DNA of 64,000 nt, taken from the NCBI RefSeq assembly GCF_020103695.1, contig NZ_JAHXBF010000004.1:496001-560000 (forward strand), read 5' to 3'. Within the stretch, counting starts at the first letter, position 1; the number at the start of each line of letters is the position of its first letter. Both the position numbers and the translations under genes were made by a program. This DNA is from Hyalangium versicolor. Its GTDB lineage: Bacteria > Myxococcota > Myxococcia > Myxococcales > Myxococcaceae. Shown in pieces: positions 62,543 through 64,000 of the stretch. The notes under the pieces were generated by a model, which searched no databases, was not told the DNA's origin, and saw only the letters and a program-made list of their open reading frames with translations.

Positions 62543-64000
62543 ACAGGAAGCAAGGCAGCAGAGTCGAGCGGATGTGGAGCGTGCTGGGGGTGGCCGTGTT
62601 GCTGGCGGCGATGCCGGCGCTCGCGCAGAAGACGACTGCGACCATCCGGGTGGAGCTCAGCTCGAGCAGCGGGACGACCACTGGTACGACAGTGGCCGCA
62701 GTGAATACGGACAACGGCGCCTCGGCCAAGGGCACCCTGCGCGCGGATGGTTCCTATCTGCTGACGGGCCTGGCGCCTGGTGAGTACGTGATCACCGCGA
62801 CTGTGCCTGGCGGCAAGGAGGTGGACCGCTCGGTGACTTTGCAGGTCGGCCAGACGGTGGACCTGAAGATCAACCTCGAGGAGGAGGTCGCGCTCGATCT
62901 CGGCCAGGGCGAGACGCTCGTCGTGCAGGGCAAGACGACGGAGAGCTCGACGGCCGAGGTCGCCACCAACGTCAGCCGCGAGGAGATCGAGAATCTTCCC
63001 CAGGGCAACCGCAACTTCCTCAACTTCGCGGCGCTGGCGCCGGGCGTCCGACTCTCCAACGACGAGTTCAAGAAGAACTACTCCTCCGGCGCGCTCGACG
63101 CCAGCAACACCAACGTCTTCGTGGATGGAGTGAGCCTCAAGAACAACGTCATCGAGGGCGGAGTGGTGGGGCAGGACTCGAGCCGCGGCAACCCCTTCCC
63201 CCAGCTCGCGGTGAGCGGCTTCCGGGTGATCAGCCAGAACTACAAGGCAGAGTACGAGCAGGCCAGCGGCGCCATCATCTCGGCCATCACGCGCTCGGGA
63301 GGAAACGAGTTCCACGGCGACCTCTTCCTCTCCTACCAGAACAAGAACCTGGCGGCCCGGAACTACTTCGACGTGCAGCGGGGCTCCCTGGAGCGGCCGG
63401 ATCTGCTGCGCTCCCAGTTCGGGGCCGCGATCGGCGGGCCCATCGTGAAGGACAAGCTGCAGTTCTTCGCGAGCTACGAGGGCAACATCCAGGATCGCTC
63501 GAACCTGGTGTCCATGGGCAACCCCACGGAGGAGAACCGGAGCCGGTTCGGCGAGTTCGAGGGCCGGTTCACGAGCCCCTTCCGCGAGCACCTCGGCTTC
63601 GGGAAGCTGACCTGGCGACCGGCCGGCAACCAGACCGTGGATCTCAGCGCCAGCCTCCGCAGGGAGACGGACATCCGCAGCTTCGGGAACCTGGTGGCGT
63701 TCGAAGGCGCGGAGAACGTGCGGAACAACGTGCTCACCGCCTCGGCCCGGCACCAACTGCGGCTGGACTCGCTGACGAATGAAGCCACCTTGCAGTACCT
63801 GGACTCGCAGTTCAACCCGACCTCCTCCAACCCCGGATTGATCGGACGGGACTACACGGGCGTCATCCGGCTGGGAGGCCGCGACACCACCCAGGACATC
63901 CGCCAGAGGGCGTTCACGCTTCGCAATGACCTGACGTTCGCGAACTTCGAGTGGGCTGGCCAGCATGTGGTGAAGACCGGCGCCAAGGTCTCCTTCCAGA
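62539..64000 (+). CDS. Oar-like TonB-dependent receptor, partial
   Basis: The open frame runs off the right edge, with 487 codons visible. A signal peptide (VLGVAVLLAAMPALAQ) is followed by a CarboxypepD_reg beta-sandwich (about 33-110, GSYLLTGLAPGEYVITATVPGG) and a plug domain (about 120-240, VTRSGGNEFHG-like SAITRSGGNEFHGDLF). The barrel then begins (LRSQFGAAIGGPIVKDKLQFF). Such proteins import glycans or siderophores in a TonB-dependent way; the LacI and glycosidase neighbours point to an oligosaccharide. The start overlaps the lacI-type stop by ATGA. No obvious TonB box was located. Confidence 0.92.
   Translation, partial: MNRKQGSRVERMWSVLGVAVLLAAMPALAQKTTATIRVELSSSSGTTTGTTVAAVNTDNGASAKGTLRADGSYLLTGLAPGEYVITATVPGGKEVDRSVTLQVGQTVDLKINLEEEVALDLGQGETLVVQGKTTESSTAEVATNVSREEIENLPQGNRNFLNFAALAPGVRLSNDEFKKNYSSGALDASNTNVFVDGVSLKNNVIEGGVVGQDSSRGNPFPQLAVSGFRVISQNYKAEYEQASGAIISAITRSGGNEFHGDLFLSYQNKNLAARNYFDVQRGSLERPDLLRSQFGAAIGGPIVKDKLQFFASYEGNIQDRSNLVSMGNPTEENRSRFGEFEGRFTSPFREHLGFGKLTWRPAGNQTVDLSASLRRETDIRSFGNLVAFEGAENVRNNVLTASARHQLRLDSLTNEATLQYLDSQFNPTSSNPGLIGRDYTGVIRLGGRDTTQDIRQRAFTLRNDLTFANFEWAGQHVVKTGAKVSFQ

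Noticed and set aside
62521..63966. 481-codon minus-strand frame
   Set aside because: It is antisense to the TonB receptor, whose plug and signal peptide are unmistakable.

Overview
This 64 kb window is high-GC bacterial chromosome and most probably comes from a myxobacterium (Myxococcota, Cystobacterineae-like). This is inferred from gene content: a DUF2378 protein (a family I know only from Myxococcales), a eukaryote-like Ser/Thr kinase with a Cys-rich tail, an Oar-like TonB-dependent receptor, many lipoproteins with Asp-Ala-Gly linkers, WD40 and NHL propeller proteins, and a GRAS-family methyltransferase. The species cannot be told from the sequence alone. No rRNA gene, complete tRNA or CRISPR array was seen.

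Layout. 1-14 kb: a nicotinamide-nucleotide amidohydrolase cut by the left edge, a bacterial GRAS protein, an FKBP lipoprotein, a hybrid sensor kinase, a DUF2378 protein, acyl-CoA synthetase and enoyl-CoA hydratase, oligoribonuclease, a phosphoribosyltransferase-like protein whose PRPP loop is eroded, a heme-oxygenase-like/cupin fusion, and a WD40 protein followed by a very short TIR-like protein. 14.4-19.4 kb: a complete leucine operon, leuA-leuC-leuD-leuB, preceded by a leader peptide with four consecutive Leu codons, a 9/10-bp antiterminator and a Rho-independent terminator. This is a legible attenuation device. 19.4-23.6 kb: a secreted protein, an aminoglycoside phosphotransferase-like protein, a glutathione S-transferase and a Ser/Thr kinase.

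23.6-34 kb is an accessory island. Its centrepiece is a 1533-residue STAND protein (nucleoside phosphorylase-like domain, NACHT NTPase, pentapeptide-like stretch, 14 nearly identical 42-residue WD40 repeats). It is bracketed by an identical 30-bp direct repeat containing the palindrome TTACGGATATCCGTAA, and the right copy truncates an Imm26-like immunity gene. A second palindrome (half-site CACTTTCGCAT) occurs at 23.6 and 33.9 kb in an identical 29-bp context, and the right copy truncates a TIM-barrel sugar isomerase gene. These marks suggest repeated insertion and loss of mobile DNA.

34-64 kb is mainly secreted carbohydrate-active and stress or detoxification functions. They include a GH31 alpha-glucosidase-type lipoprotein with lectin modules at both ends, an alpha-amylase with alternating CBM25 and FN3 modules, an AraC-controlled alcohol dehydrogenase, a LysR/quinone reductase pair, two LysR genes in all, a second GST, FolE2/MptA GTP cyclohydrolase, an SDR and an aldo/keto reductase pseudogene. 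At the right edge lies a glycan-utilisation cluster: a large six-hairpin glycosidase diverges from a LacI regulator, whose start overlaps a TonB-dependent receptor gene. Two identical LacI-type operators 21 bp apart lie between the divergent genes.

Protein functions are family-level assignments made by eye from motifs. No database search was possible.
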